In this document: positions 8,767 to 17,753 of the stretch, in pieces
How the letters are laid out: the number at the start of each line of letters is the position of its first letter
Position numbering within the stretch: the first letter of the stretch is position 1
Assembly (NCBI GenBank): GCA_947481685.1
Contig: CANKHA010000003.1
Span: 88,428 to 152,427 of the forward strand
Direction of reading: 5' to 3'
DNA length: 64,000 bases
Origin: Bradyrhizobiaceae bacterium
GTDB taxonomy: Bacteria; Pseudomonadota; Alphaproteobacteria; Rhizobiales; Xanthobacteraceae
Notes under the pieces: generated by a model
What the model saw: the letters and a program-made list of their open reading frames with translations, nothing else
Database searches by the model: none
Told to the model about the DNA's origin: nothing
Translations under genes and position numbers: made by a program

Positions 8767-11306
8767 AACGGATCGAAGCCCAGCCTTTGCTGCCGGAGCC
8801 ATTTGAAAAATGGTTCGCGGCGCGTGGCTGGACTCCGCGCGCGCATCAGCTCGAACTGCTGGCCAAAGCGGAAGCGGGCCGTTCGGCTTTGCTGATCGCA
8901 CCGACTGGCGCCGGAAAGACGCTGGCGGGATTTCTGCCCACGCTGGTGGAGCTGAGCAAGGAGCGCGCAGCGGCGAAAAAGGGTGCGAAGAAGCTCGTCT
9001 CCACCGGTCGCGGTATCCGCCGCGACGGTGGGCTGCACACGCTCTACATCTCGCCGCTGAAGGCGCTCGCCGTCGATATCGCGCGCAACCTCGAAACGCC
9101 GGTCACCGAGATGGGCCTGCCGATCCGGCTCGAAACCCGCACCGGCGATACGCCGGTGTCGAAGCGTCAGCGCCAGCGCCGCGACCCGCCAGATATTCTG
9201 CTCACCACGCCCGAGCAACTGGCGCTGCTGCTCGCGAGTGCCGACAGCCCATTTCTGTTCGGCTCGCTCAAGCGCGTGGTGCTCGATGAATTGCATTCGC
9301 TGGTGACGTCAAAGCGCGGCGACCTGCTCTCGCTTGGCATGGCACGGCTGTTTCGGCTGGCGCCGCAGCTCACCACCGTTGGGCTGTCTGCCACTGTCGC
9401 TGAGCCGGAAGACCTGTGCCGGTTCCTGGTGCCGCAACCGGTGGAAGGACAGGCGCAGGCCGATCTCGTTATCGCCGCAGGTGGCGCGAAACCTGACGTC
9501 TCGATGCTCGACACCAAGGAGCATCTGCCGTGGGCAGGTCACGGTGCGCGCCATGCGCTCGATGAAATCTACGACCTGCTCAAGCGCCACAAGACCACGC
9601 TGCTGTTCGTCAACACGCGCAGCCAGGCGGAGCGCCTGTTCCAGGATCTCTGGCGCATCAACGACGATACGCTTGCCATCGCCTTGCATCACGGTTCGCT
9701 CGATGTCGCGCAGCGCCGCAAGGTGGAAGACGCCATGACCGCCGGAAAACTCCGCGCGGTGGTCTGCACCTCGTCGCTAGACCTCGGCGTGGACTGGGGC
9801 GACGTCGATCTGGTGATCAATGTCGGCGCGCCGAAAGGCTCGTCGCGCTTGTTGCAACGCATTGGTCGCGCCAACCACCGGTTGGATGAGCCATCAAAAG
9901 CGGTGCTGATCCCGGCCAATCGCTTCGAGGTGCTGGAATGTCATGCCGCGCTCGGCGCCGTGGCGGATAATGCGCAGGACACGCCGCCTGCACGCACCGG
10001 CGCCCTCGACGTGCTGGCGCAGCATGTACTGGGGTGCGCGGTGGGTGAGCCGTTTCACAGCGACGAACTGTTTGAGGAGATTCGCACGACCTCGCCCTAT
10101 GCTGTGCTCACGCGCAAGGATTTCGACGATGTGGTGGATTTTGTTGCCACCGGTGGTTACGCGCTGAAGGCTTACGAGCGCTTCGCGAAAATTCGCATCG
10201 GGCAGGACGGCCGCTGGCGCATCACCCATCCGCGCATCGCGCAGCGTTACCGCATGAATGTCGGCACCATTGTCGAGGCGGACATGCTGAAGGTGCGGCT
10301 GGTGCGCTCGCGCGGAGGCAAGACGGCGATCCCGCGCGGCGGGCGCGTGCTCGGACAGCTTGAGGAATATTTCATCGAGACGCTGGCGGTCGGCGACACC
10401 TTTGTGTTCGCTGGTGAGGTGCTGCGTTACGAAACGCTGGTCGAGGATGAAGTTTACGTTTCGCGCGCGACCGATGAAGATCCGAAAGTGCCGTCCTATG
10501 AAGGCGGCAAGTTCCCGCTCTCGACCTATCTCGCCGCGCGCGTCCGCGATCTCGTCGCCGATCCCAAAGCCTGGCACGCGTTGCCGGAACAGGTGCGCGA
10601 GTGGCTGGAAATTCAGCAGTGGCGGTCGCTGCTGCCAAAGGCGGGCGATCTTCTGGTTGAAACCTTTCCGCGCGGCAGCAAGCATTATCTCGTCTGTTAT
10701 CCGTTTGAAGGCCGGCTTGCGCACCAGACGCTTGGGATGCTGCTGACGCGAAGGCTCGAGCGTGCGCGGCTGCGTCCGCTTGGCTTTGTCGCCAACGAAT
10801 ATGCGCTTGCGGTATGGTCGCTGGGCGATGTCGGACAGGCCATCGATACCGGCAAGCTGTCGCTCGCGGAACTGTTCGATCAGGACATGCTGGGCGACGA
10901 CCTCGAAGCCTGGCTCGCGGAATCCGCGCTGATGAAACGTACCTTCCGCACCTGCGCGATTATCGCCGGGCTGATCGAACGCCGGTTCCCCGGTGAGGAA
11001 AAATCCCGCCGTCAGGTCACGATCTCGACCGATCTGGTCTATGACGTACTCCGCAAGCATCAGCCCGACCATCTGCTTTTGCGCGCGGCGCGAGCGGATG
11101 CGGCAACGGGCTTGCTCGATATCCGCCGTCTTGGCACCATGCTCGCGCGCATCAAGGGGCGAATCATTCACAAGCCGCTTGATCGCGTGTCCCCGCTGGC
11201 CGTGCCTGTGATGCTGGAGATCGGGCGGGAGCCGGTGTCGGGAGAAGCATCGGAAAGTTTGCTGGCGGAAGCCGCCGACGAACTGGTGAAGGAGGCGATG
11301 GGGTGA
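8736..11306 (+). CDS. Ligase-associated Lhr-type DEXH-box helicase
   Basis: A superfamily 2 helicase of 856 residues. Walker A APTGAGKT is near residue 55, DELH (DEXH box) near 187, LSAT (motif III) near 215, and the second RecA domain has ALHHGSLDVAQRR and QRIGRANHR (motif VI). The long C-terminal region corresponds to the winged-helix/beta-barrel Lhr core. The family is named for its link with an ATP-dependent ligase and is thought to remodel DNA for repair. The GTG at 8736 overlaps the methyltransferase by 31 bases; an in-frame TTG at 8760 would reduce this to 7 and is also possible. Its stop overlaps the PdeM start by four bases. Confidence 0.92.
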   Translation: MLPRKADELLKRIEAQPLLPEPFEKWFAARGWTPRAHQLELLAKAEAGRSALLIAPTGAGKTLAGFLPTLVELSKERAAAKKGAKKLVSTGRGIRRDGGLHTLYISPLKALAVDIARNLETPVTEMGLPIRLETRTGDTPVSKRQRQRRDPPDILLTTPEQLALLLASADSPFLFGSLKRVVLDELHSLVTSKRGDLLSLGMARLFRLAPQLTTVGLSATVAEPEDLCRFLVPQPVEGQAQADLVIAAGGAKPDVSMLDTKEHLPWAGHGARHALDEIYDLLKRHKTTLLFVNTRSQAERLFQDLWRINDDTLAIALHHGSLDVAQRRKVEDAMTAGKLRAVVCTSSLDLGVDWGDVDLVINVGAPKGSSRLLQRIGRANHRLDEPSKAVLIPANRFEVLECHAALGAVADNAQDTPPARTGALDVLAQHVLGCAVGEPFHSDELFEEIRTTSPYAVLTRKDFDDVVDFVATGGYALKAYERFAKIRIGQDGRWRITHPRIAQRYRMNVGTIVEADMLKVRLVRSRGGKTAIPRGGRVLGQLEEYFIETLAVGDTFVFAGEVLRYETLVEDEVYVSRATDEDPKVPSYEGGKFPLSTYLAARVRDLVADPKAWHALPEQVREWLEIQQWRSLLPKAGDLLVETFPRGSKHYLVCYPFEGRLAHQTLGMLLTRRLERARLRPLGFVANEYALAVWSLGDVGQAIDTGKLSLAELFDQDMLGDDLEAWLAESALMKRTFRTCAIIAGLIERRFPGEEKSRRQVTISTDLVYDVLRKHQPDHLLLRAARADAATGLLDIRRLGTMLARIKGRIIHKPLDRVSPLAVPVMLEIGREPVSGEASESLLAEAADELVKEAMG

Positions 11307-12028
11307 AAACCTCAGAGGTGAGCGCAGAGACTGCAACCGTCCGACAATTCGGCGGGGAAATCCGCATTGCCGGCGTTACGCTGGTGGCGGATTGCGGCGG
11401 CGCGCTTTACTGGCCGGAGGAAGGCATTCTTGTCGTTGCCGACCTGCATCTGGAAAAAGGCTCAAGCTTTGCGAAGCGCGGCGTGTTCCTGCCGCCCTAT
11501 GATACCGCGGCGACATTGGCGCGGCTCGGCCAACTCATCGCGCGCTATGCGCCGCGTTGCGTGATTGCGCTCGGCGACAATTTTCATGACGGCGGCGGCG
11601 CTGATCGGTTGCAGGGCGGCGACCGCGACAACATCCGCGCGCTGCAGCGTGGGCACGACTGGGTCTGGATCACCGGCAATCACGACCCTGAACCTGCGGA
11701 AGGCATCGGCGGGTTCTTTCCGGCAGCACTGGCGATCGGGGCGCTGACGTTCCGGCACGAGCCCACCGCGAAAGCCTGGAACGGCGAGATCGCGGGACAT
11801 TTGCATCCGGTGGCGCGCGTCACGCAACGCGGCCGCACCGTGAGCCGCCGTTGCTTCGCCACCAACGGCAAGCAGGCGGTGATGCCGGCTTTCGGCGCTT
11901 ACACCGGCGGGTTGAACATCCGGCATCCTGCGTTCGTTGAAGTCTTCGGTGGGATCGCCTTCACCGCGCATATGCTCGGCGACGGCAGGCTCTATGCGTT
12001 TACCGCCAAGCGCTGCATGTCCGACTAA
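11303..12028 (+). CDS. pdeM: Ligase-associated DNA damage response endonuclease/phosphoesterase PdeM
   Basis: A 241-residue calcineurin-like metallophosphoesterase. Metal-binding motifs appear in the right order: ADLHLEKG (Asp47, His49), GDNFHD at 91-96, GNHD at 125-128 and GHLHP about residue 170. It is the fourth member of the repair set and is predicted to process DNA ends or DNA-linked phosphodiesters. The GTG start overlaps the helicase stop (GTGA), a sign of translational coupling. It converges with the TIGR02186 gene, the stops overlapping by four bases. Confidence 0.92.
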   Translation: MKTSEVSAETATVRQFGGEIRIAGVTLVADCGGALYWPEEGILVVADLHLEKGSSFAKRGVFLPPYDTAATLARLGQLIARYAPRCVIALGDNFHDGGGADRLQGGDRDNIRALQRGHDWVWITGNHDPEPAEGIGGFFPAALAIGALTFRHEPTAKAWNGEIAGHLHPVARVTQRGRTVSRRCFATNGKQAVMPAFGAYTGGLNIRHPAFVEVFGGIAFTAHMLGDGRLYAFTAKRCMSD

Positions 12029-12807
12029 TCCCTGCGGAACACCACACTGGCGAACCAGCCGGTCAGCAGTGCCATCATCGCGGTGACGAGGCCATAAAGC
12101 AGCGCGTGGTCGTGTGCCGCATTGGCGACGAACTGTTCGAAGCCGACCTTGATGACTTCCAGCGCCGATGTGGATTGCGCAATCATGGCATTGTCGGCGA
12201 ACAACTTCACATCGATCTCGTAAATTCCGAAGGGTACGTTGGCCGGCATCGGCACGTCGGCGCGAAACAGCGTCGGCGTGAGGAAAGTGACGGCGCCATC
12301 GCGTGCAACGTAGAGTCCGTGTTCCTGCTTCAGCCGCACGAAGGCCTGACGGAAGGGATCGTCCTTCACCACGTCAGCGACGTCAGGGCCGATCTGCTGC
12401 GGCAGCTGGAAATTGTCGAAACCGACCTGCAGGCGGCGGAGTGTATCGGCCGCTGCGACCGACTGGGTAGGCTTGCTGGAAAGAATGGCCAGATAGCTCG
12501 GCACATTGACGAAGGTGCGATAATCTTCATTCACCCAGATGCCCAGCACGCGGCCTTTGCGCCGTGTGCGCTCGGTGTCGCGCGGGCCGCTGACCGTCAC
12601 CACCACATCATAACCGCCACGTCGTATCGCCGATGAGGGATCGCGCTCTACGCTGCCAAACAGCACGAGATCGACGCCGGTATAGCTCGAGGTCACCATG
12701 ACGCGATGGTTGGACAGCGACGTGATCAGCCGTTCGGCTCCGGCCGGCGTGGCGGCCAGTGCAAGCCATGCAGCGAGAATGGAGGCGGCGATGCGGAATG
12801 CGATCAT
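12025..12807 (-). CDS. TIGR02186-type exported membrane-anchored protein
   Basis: A 260-residue protein with an N-terminal signal peptide (about 1-24, ending ATPAGAE), a periplasmic beta-rich domain with GVDLVLFGSVE and VVTVSGP, and a C-terminal transmembrane helix (ALLYGLVTAMMALLTGWF) ending FRRD. The architecture matches the TIGR02186 family, which is almost always coded beside a TauE-like permease, as here. The open frame extends far upstream, but the ATG at 12807 gives the signal peptide and a four-base overlap with the TauE stop. Probably an accessory of that permease; its precise role is unknown. Confidence 0.8.
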   Translation of the reverse strand: MIAFRIAASILAAWLALAATPAGAERLITSLSNHRVMVTSSYTGVDLVLFGSVERDPSSAIRRGGYDVVVTVSGPRDTERTRRKGRVLGIWVNEDYRTFVNVPSYLAILSSKPTQSVAAADTLRRLQVGFDNFQLPQQIGPDVADVVKDDPFRQAFVRLKQEHGLYVARDGAVTFLTPTLFRADVPMPANVPFGIYEIDVKLFADNAMIAQSTSALEVIKVGFEQFVANAAHDHALLYGLVTAMMALLTGWFASVVFRRD

Positions 12808-13730
12808 GGCGCGGTCTCCGACACCCGGATCGAAAACAGCTCCGTTGGCGGGACGATCAGGGCGTAGGCAAAGCGCAGTCCCACTACCAGAACGAGGACA
12901 CCGAGTAAGAGCCGGAGCCATTCGCCCGTCATTTTGTAACCGGTGCGGGCGCCAAATTGCGCGCCGATCACGCCGCCGACCATCAGGATCAGCGCCAGCA
13001 CCGCATCGACCTGCTGGTTGGTGACGGCATGCATGACAGTGGCCGAGGCCATGGTCACCAGAGTCAGCACTTGCGATGTGCCGATCACGGTCGATGTCGG
13101 CACGCGCAGGAAGTAGATCAGCATCGGCACCAGCAGGAAACCGCCGCCGATGCCCATGATAGCGCCGATGAAGCCGATGATGAAGCCGATCACCCAGATC
13201 GGGATCGCCGACACATAGATGCGCGAGCGCTTGAAGCGAAACTTGATCGGCAACCCGTGAAACCAAAGATGGCTGCCGGCCCGGCGCAGCACCACCGGCC
13301 TGCCGGAACGCGTCCGCAGGATTGCGCGGATGCTTTCCCAGGCCATCAGTCCGCCGATGACCGTCAGCAGCGTCAGGTAGGAGAGGCCGATCATCAGATC
13401 GAGCTGGTCCAGCGCACGCATGAGGGTAAAAAGCCAAACGCCGGTGCCGGTGCCGAGAATGCCGCCGCCCAGCAACATCAGCGCCAGTGGAAGATCGACC
13501 GCGTTGCGTCGCCAATAGGAGATCGCGCCGGAACAGGACGAGGCCGCGATGTGGGTGGTCACACTGGCCACGGCGACACCCGGCGTCACCCCAATGAAGA
13601 TCAGCAGCGGCGTCATCAGGAACCCGCCGCCGATGCCGAACATGCCGGAGATGAATCCGACCGCCAGCCCCATTCCGAGAATGAGGAAAATATTGACCGG
13701 AAGGTCTGCGATCGGAAGATAGATTTGCAC
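12804..13730 (-). CDS. TauE/SafE family permease paired with TIGR02186
   Basis: A 308-residue inner-membrane protein. It has the duplicated TauE/SafE signature: GFISGMFGIGGGFLMTPLLI in the first half and GFIIGFIGAIMGIGGGFLLV in the second, each beginning a set of about four helices. The start is GTG. It is translationally coupled (ATGA) to the TIGR02186 protein, forming a likely two-component anion exporter. Of the TauE-like genes in the window this one fits the classical sulfite-exporter pattern best; the substrate is inferred from family only. Confidence 0.88.
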   Translation of the reverse strand: MQIYLPIADLPVNIFLILGMGLAVGFISGMFGIGGGFLMTPLLIFIGVTPGVAVASVTTHIAASSCSGAISYWRRNAVDLPLALMLLGGGILGTGTGVWLFTLMRALDQLDLMIGLSYLTLLTVIGGLMAWESIRAILRTRSGRPVVLRRAGSHLWFHGLPIKFRFKRSRIYVSAIPIWVIGFIIGFIGAIMGIGGGFLLVPMLIYFLRVPTSTVIGTSQVLTLVTMASATVMHAVTNQQVDAVLALILMVGGVIGAQFGARTGYKMTGEWLRLLLGVLVLVVGLRFAYALIVPPTELFSIRVSETAP

Positions 13731-13904
13731 GGAAGAAATCCGCCGGTTCGGGCTAGCGTTTAAGTGAGCGGGCGATCGGACGCAAAACCGGCATCCACTT
13801 TTGCTGATCGCCGCTGAGCGATATGGCCTTGTACGCCAAGTCGTCCGGGACCGTAACCCGCAAGCTCGACAGTTTTGCCGCGCCCGAAGACCGGGCGGCG
13901 CGGA

Positions 13905-16900
13905 TCACCGGGCGCCGACGCGAACGGGCTCGGCCCGCTTTGGCTTGGCTGGCGCGGGTGCCGATGGCGTGGAGGAAGCTGCGTCCCATCCGCCGGCCGG
14001 CATCCTCACCATCGTAGCAGCTTCCGGCTGGTCCTGCGGAGCGAAAGCTTTGACGGCGAGCTTGGCTGTTTTGAGCGATGTCGCATCGAGCCGCTTTGTG
14101 ACTTCGTCGCGCTTCTTGGCGGCTTCCTGATCGCCCTGGTCGGCGGCAAGTGCGAACCACTTGTAGGATTCGACCAGGTTCTGGTCGACGCCGATGCCGC
14201 GGGCATAGAGGATCGCGAGATTGTATTGGCTGTCGGAGACGCCGTGGTCGGCGGCAAGGCGGAACCATTGGGCCGCTGTGCGGTAATCCGGCTTCACCGC
14301 GGCGCCTTCGGCATAGAGCACGGCGAGATTGTGCATCGCCTTGGCGTTGCCTTGTTCGGCCGCGGTTTTGTAAAGCCGGCGGGCGGTCTCGGTGTCTTTC
14401 TTCACGCCGACGCCCTTTTCGTACAGCGCTGCGAGCCGGAACTGCGCCATCGCCAGACCCTGACGGGCCGCGAGTTCGAACCAGCGTGCCGCTTCCGGCG
14501 GATTTGCCGCAACGCTCTGGCCTTCGGCATAGCGAACCGCCACTTCGTATTCCGCGGCTGCATCGCCATTTTGAGCGGCATTGCGCAGGGTTGTGCTGCC
14601 GATCGCTGCCGGCAGTTTCTCGTTGCGCGGTGAAGGCTGCGATGACGGAAGTCCCGGCACCGTCAGCGAAGGCGGAAGCCCATAGGGTGCTGCGGATGAC
14701 CGCACCGAACCGGTCACGTCAGCGGAGGGGGCGACGTCATATGTCGGAATCTGTTGCAGATGCGGTATTGCCGGCGCCGCCGATTGCGTCTCGATCATCG
14801 AAGGCATTGCCGGTGCAGGAGTTGAAGCCGCAGGCGGCACATCGGAACTGGCGACTTGCGGGGCCGGCGTTTCCCCGGACGTCATGAGATTGGTCGCGAC
14901 ACGGAAGCCGCCGCCGACAATCAGGATCACGCTGGCGCCGACAAAAAGCTGGCGCATGCGCTGGCCGAAGCTTTTGCCGCCTTTTTCTTCCGGCCCATTG
15001 TTCGACGATGCGGCAGCGCGCAAGTCGGCGGTGGTCGGTTCGGACGCCGCGGCCTTGGCGGCACGGCGAGCGGCTGCGATGAAATTCGATTTGTTGCCGC
15101 CGTTGCTGTCCATGGAACGCCGGGCCGGGCCCAGCGCGCGTTCGGAATCGGTAATACGGTCTGCGGGCGAACGCCCGCGGCCCGATCCCACGCCCGGCTC
15201 GAGCGGCTCGTCCGGCGGCAGGTCGGGATCGATCGGCGTCCGCACGGTGCGCGGGTTGGCGCGCGCCATCGCGGCGGCGGCCTGGGCATGGGCGACTTCG
15301 CGGCTCGGTGGCGGCGCAAGCTCGGCGGCGGGTTCCTGCCCGAACATGCGCGGCTCGGCGGCAAACGCGGGAACTTCCAGCTGTGCCGCGGGCGGCATCT
15401 GCGGCTGGAATTCAGGATCGGGGTGCGATTCAAAATAAGGCTGTGGCGCAGGTTCAAACTGCTGCTGTTCCGGATGGACCTGCGGCTCGAAATAGTCTTG
15501 CGCCTGAGGCTCGGTGTACGCTTGCGGCTGCGGCGCGACCTGCGGCTCGACATAAGCCTGCGGGTGCGGGGCATATTGCTGCTGCGGGACGAACTCCGGT
15601 TGGGGCTGGGCGTAATGCTGCTGCGGTTGTGTCCGCGCGCCGCGCATGTCGGTTTCCAGCATCGCCAGACGATCGACGACATGACCAAGCGTGCCATGCA
15701 CGGCTTCGAGCGAGGTCTGCGTGCGCATGATATCGCGCTGCAGGCCATCCATCTGCGGCACGACTGTCGGCTGCGCATTGTTGGCGTGCTGCTGTTCGAT
15801 ATGGTTGAGCAGATCGGCAAGGCCGCGCTCAATGGCTTCAAGCTGGGCAAAGCGCGCGCCCGAAGCGTCAAGCTTTTCAACCAGCCCCGCGATCTGGCTT
15901 TCAAGATAGGATACGTCTTCACCGCGCGAATGCTGCAGGCGTTCGATCTTTTCGCTCAGCCCGCTGATCACAGCTTCGAGCTGCGGCGGCACGCTGCCGC
16001 CGTTCTGCACGCGCGACTCCAGCGCATCGGCGATGTGCGCGACGCGCTGGTCGAGGATCTCAAGCGCCTGGCTGTGGGCGATATCGCCGGCGCCCATGCC
16101 GGCGCTTGCAACGTGATCGACCTTTTCCGCCAGCGCATGCACCTCGCCGGCGAGTTGCTGCAGCGCTTCGTTGGATGCGACGTGGGAAACGATGCCTTGC
16201 ATCGAGGCAATCGCGGTTTCCAGCTGCTGGAAAGCGCTCATGTCGGGCCCGGACGTGCCGAGCATCTCGACCTTCTGCGCCAGGCTGTGCACGGCTTCAC
16301 GGAAGCCGGCGAGATTTTCTGCTGGCGTCAGCGTGCGCAGCGTGTCGCGGACTTCAGCGAGGCCATGCTCCAGCGAAGCAAGCGTATTGGTATCGACGCC
16401 GGCTTGCTTGGTGTTGTCTAGCCGTGCCGTCAGCGCGTGAATTTCGCCTTCCAGCGCTTCGATGGCGCGGCGCGGCATGGCGTCGAGCAGGGTGCGTGCG
16501 ATGTCGCTCAGCGCCTGACGGAGTGCGGCAATGCCTTCTTCGAGCTGCGGCTGCTGGCGCAGCGCTTCGATCTGGCCGGTGATGTGGCGGAGGTGCTGTT
16601 CCAGCCCCGACAGATTCTGCGACGGCATGGGAGCGGGCGCAGGTGGCTGTTGGTAGACCGGCGCGTGCTGCTGCACCGGTTCGGCATAGTGTTGCGGCGC
16701 GGGTGTCGGGGGTGGTGCAGGCGCATCGGGATCGGCATCGAGAGCCTGCTGGCGTGCAGCGATTTCCGCCATCGCCTGGTCGATATCGGCGGTCCAGGCA
16801 TCGCCGCCCGAGGCGCGGGGTTCCGGCGCATACGCTTGCGCCGGAGCATAAGCAGCGGCGGGAGCATAAGCCGGCGCAGCCACGCTGCGGTTGGCATTGA

Positions 16901-17291
16901 CCAGCTCTTCCATCCGGCGATCGAGGCGAGCGATCGCTTCGGCGAGCTGATTGTTCTCGCGATTCTGATTGTAGGAGGGCGGGGCATAAGCCTCCGGCCC
17001 GGTTGCCGCTGGCGCGTAGGGCGCCCGCTTTGGCGGGGCTTGATAAATCCGGCCGAGCTGGCGGGTCAGTTCGTCGAGCCGCTCATGGACACCGAACATC
17101 TCGTCGCTGTCGTCTTCATCGTCGTCGTAGCCCCGGCGCGAAAGCCGGATGCCTTCTTCGTCGGCCGAATCGATGATGACGGTGTTGAGCCATTCGCCGA
17201 CCGACATGCCGGCGCGCCGCGCGGCTTCGCGCGCGGTCTCCCGCGCATCGGTGCGGATGCCCTTCACTCTCCACGGAACGCCAGTTTTCAT
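13905..17291 (-). CDS. PodJ-like polar localization factor with Sel1 repeats
   Basis: A 1128-residue protein. The first about 60 residues carry a motif of alphaproteobacterial PodJ/polar-factor proteins (VKGIRTDARETAREAARRAG, then SVGEWLN). Then come an acidic segment, Ala/Pro-rich linkers, a coiled-coil region (about 220-560), Gln/Pro-rich low-complexity sequence rich in PQ and QQ repeats (about 560-680), a single membrane helix (about 782-800), a periplasmic Pro/Ser linker and four or so Sel1-like repeats (about 910-1080) with AARWFELAARQGLAMAQFRL spacing. In Caulobacter and rhizobia PodJ marks the new pole and recruits division and polarity proteins. GTG at 17297 is an alternative start two codons upstream. 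The C-terminal peptidoglycan-binding domain of Caulobacter PodJ is not evident. Confidence 0.8.
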   Translation of the reverse strand: MKTGVPWRVKGIRTDARETAREAARRAGMSVGEWLNTVIIDSADEEGIRLSRRGYDDDEDDSDEMFGVHERLDELTRQLGRIYQAPPKRAPYAPAATGPEAYAPPSYNQNRENNQLAEAIARLDRRMEELVNANRSVAAPAYAPAAAYAPAQAYAPEPRASGGDAWTADIDQAMAEIAARQQALDADPDAPAPPPTPAPQHYAEPVQQHAPVYQQPPAPAPMPSQNLSGLEQHLRHITGQIEALRQQPQLEEGIAALRQALSDIARTLLDAMPRRAIEALEGEIHALTARLDNTKQAGVDTNTLASLEHGLAEVRDTLRTLTPAENLAGFREAVHSLAQKVEMLGTSGPDMSAFQQLETAIASMQGIVSHVASNEALQQLAGEVHALAEKVDHVASAGMGAGDIAHSQALEILDQRVAHIADALESRVQNGGSVPPQLEAVISGLSEKIERLQHSRGEDVSYLESQIAGLVEKLDASGARFAQLEAIERGLADLLNHIEQQHANNAQPTVVPQMDGLQRDIMRTQTSLEAVHGTLGHVVDRLAMLETDMRGARTQPQQHYAQPQPEFVPQQQYAPHPQAYVEPQVAPQPQAYTEPQAQDYFEPQVHPEQQQFEPAPQPYFESHPDPEFQPQMPPAAQLEVPAFAAEPRMFGQEPAAELAPPPSREVAHAQAAAAMARANPRTVRTPIDPDLPPDEPLEPGVGSGRGRSPADRITDSERALGPARRSMDSNGGNKSNFIAAARRAAKAAASEPTTADLRAAASSNNGPEEKGGKSFGQRMRQLFVGASVILIVGGGFRVATNLMTSGETPAPQVASSDVPPAASTPAPAMPSMIETQSAAPAIPHLQQIPTYDVAPSADVTGSVRSSAAPYGLPPSLTVPGLPSSQPSPRNEKLPAAIGSTTLRNAAQNGDAAAEYEVAVRYAEGQSVAANPPEAARWFELAARQGLAMAQFRLAALYEKGVGVKKDTETARRLYKTAAEQGNAKAMHNLAVLYAEGAAVKPDYRTAAQWFRLAADHGVSDSQYNLAILYARGIGVDQNLVESYKWFALAADQGDQEAAKKRDEVTKRLDATSLKTAKLAVKAFAPQDQPEAATMVRMPAGGWDAASSTPSAPAPAKPKRAEPVRVGAR

Positions 17292-17753
17292 GCCCACGCC
17301 CAGTTGCCGACGGGAGGTGCGGGAAGCCGTATGGCCCAGCGGGAACAGCGCATTCGGAGGCGAAACAAACGAACGGCGCGGTCCTTTTCCTCGGACTGGA
17401 GTCTTCCGTTTTTATGGTAAATGGCCGGTTAACAATCGGCCCCGGCGGGGCGGATTCTTAAGGAATTGCCGACATTTCGGGGCACGGTGGGCCTTCGCCG
17501 GTATCGCTTTCCCGGAGGGGACTTTGGGAATGCCTTCGGGCCATGCGCCGGAGCTGAAGGGGAATTGCCGATTCGCGGCCAAAACAGCCTTTTGGGTCAC
17601 ACGGAAGCGTGGAATTACTAGCTATTACAAATACTTAACGGCGCGCGACGCCGCTTTATGTTTATGTAATCCGAATCCGTGATCCTGATGCCGGCTCGCC
17701 GGGGCGAGGCAGACGCTGCGATAACGACGCAGCATCTGGGAGGGGAAACGACC
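17292..17753. other. Long divergent control region between podJ-like and acyl-CoA dehydrogenase genes
   Basis: About 460 bases without a convincing gene. It holds a CtrA-like element, TAAA-N7-TTAAC, at 17418-17433; three GANTC sites (CcrM methylation sites) near 17453, 17570 and 17672; and an 11-base direct repeat GGAATTGCCGA at 17462-17472 and 17561-17571. The dehydrogenase ribosome site GGGAGGGG is at the right end. Regulation by CtrA and methylation is inferred from these motifs only. Confidence 0.35.

Noticed and set aside
13753..13904. Possible frameshifted continuation of the PodJ-like protein past its stop
   Set aside because: A different frame continues for about 50 codons (VTVPDDLAYKAISLSG), but it has no motif and the main protein already ends in a plausible tail.
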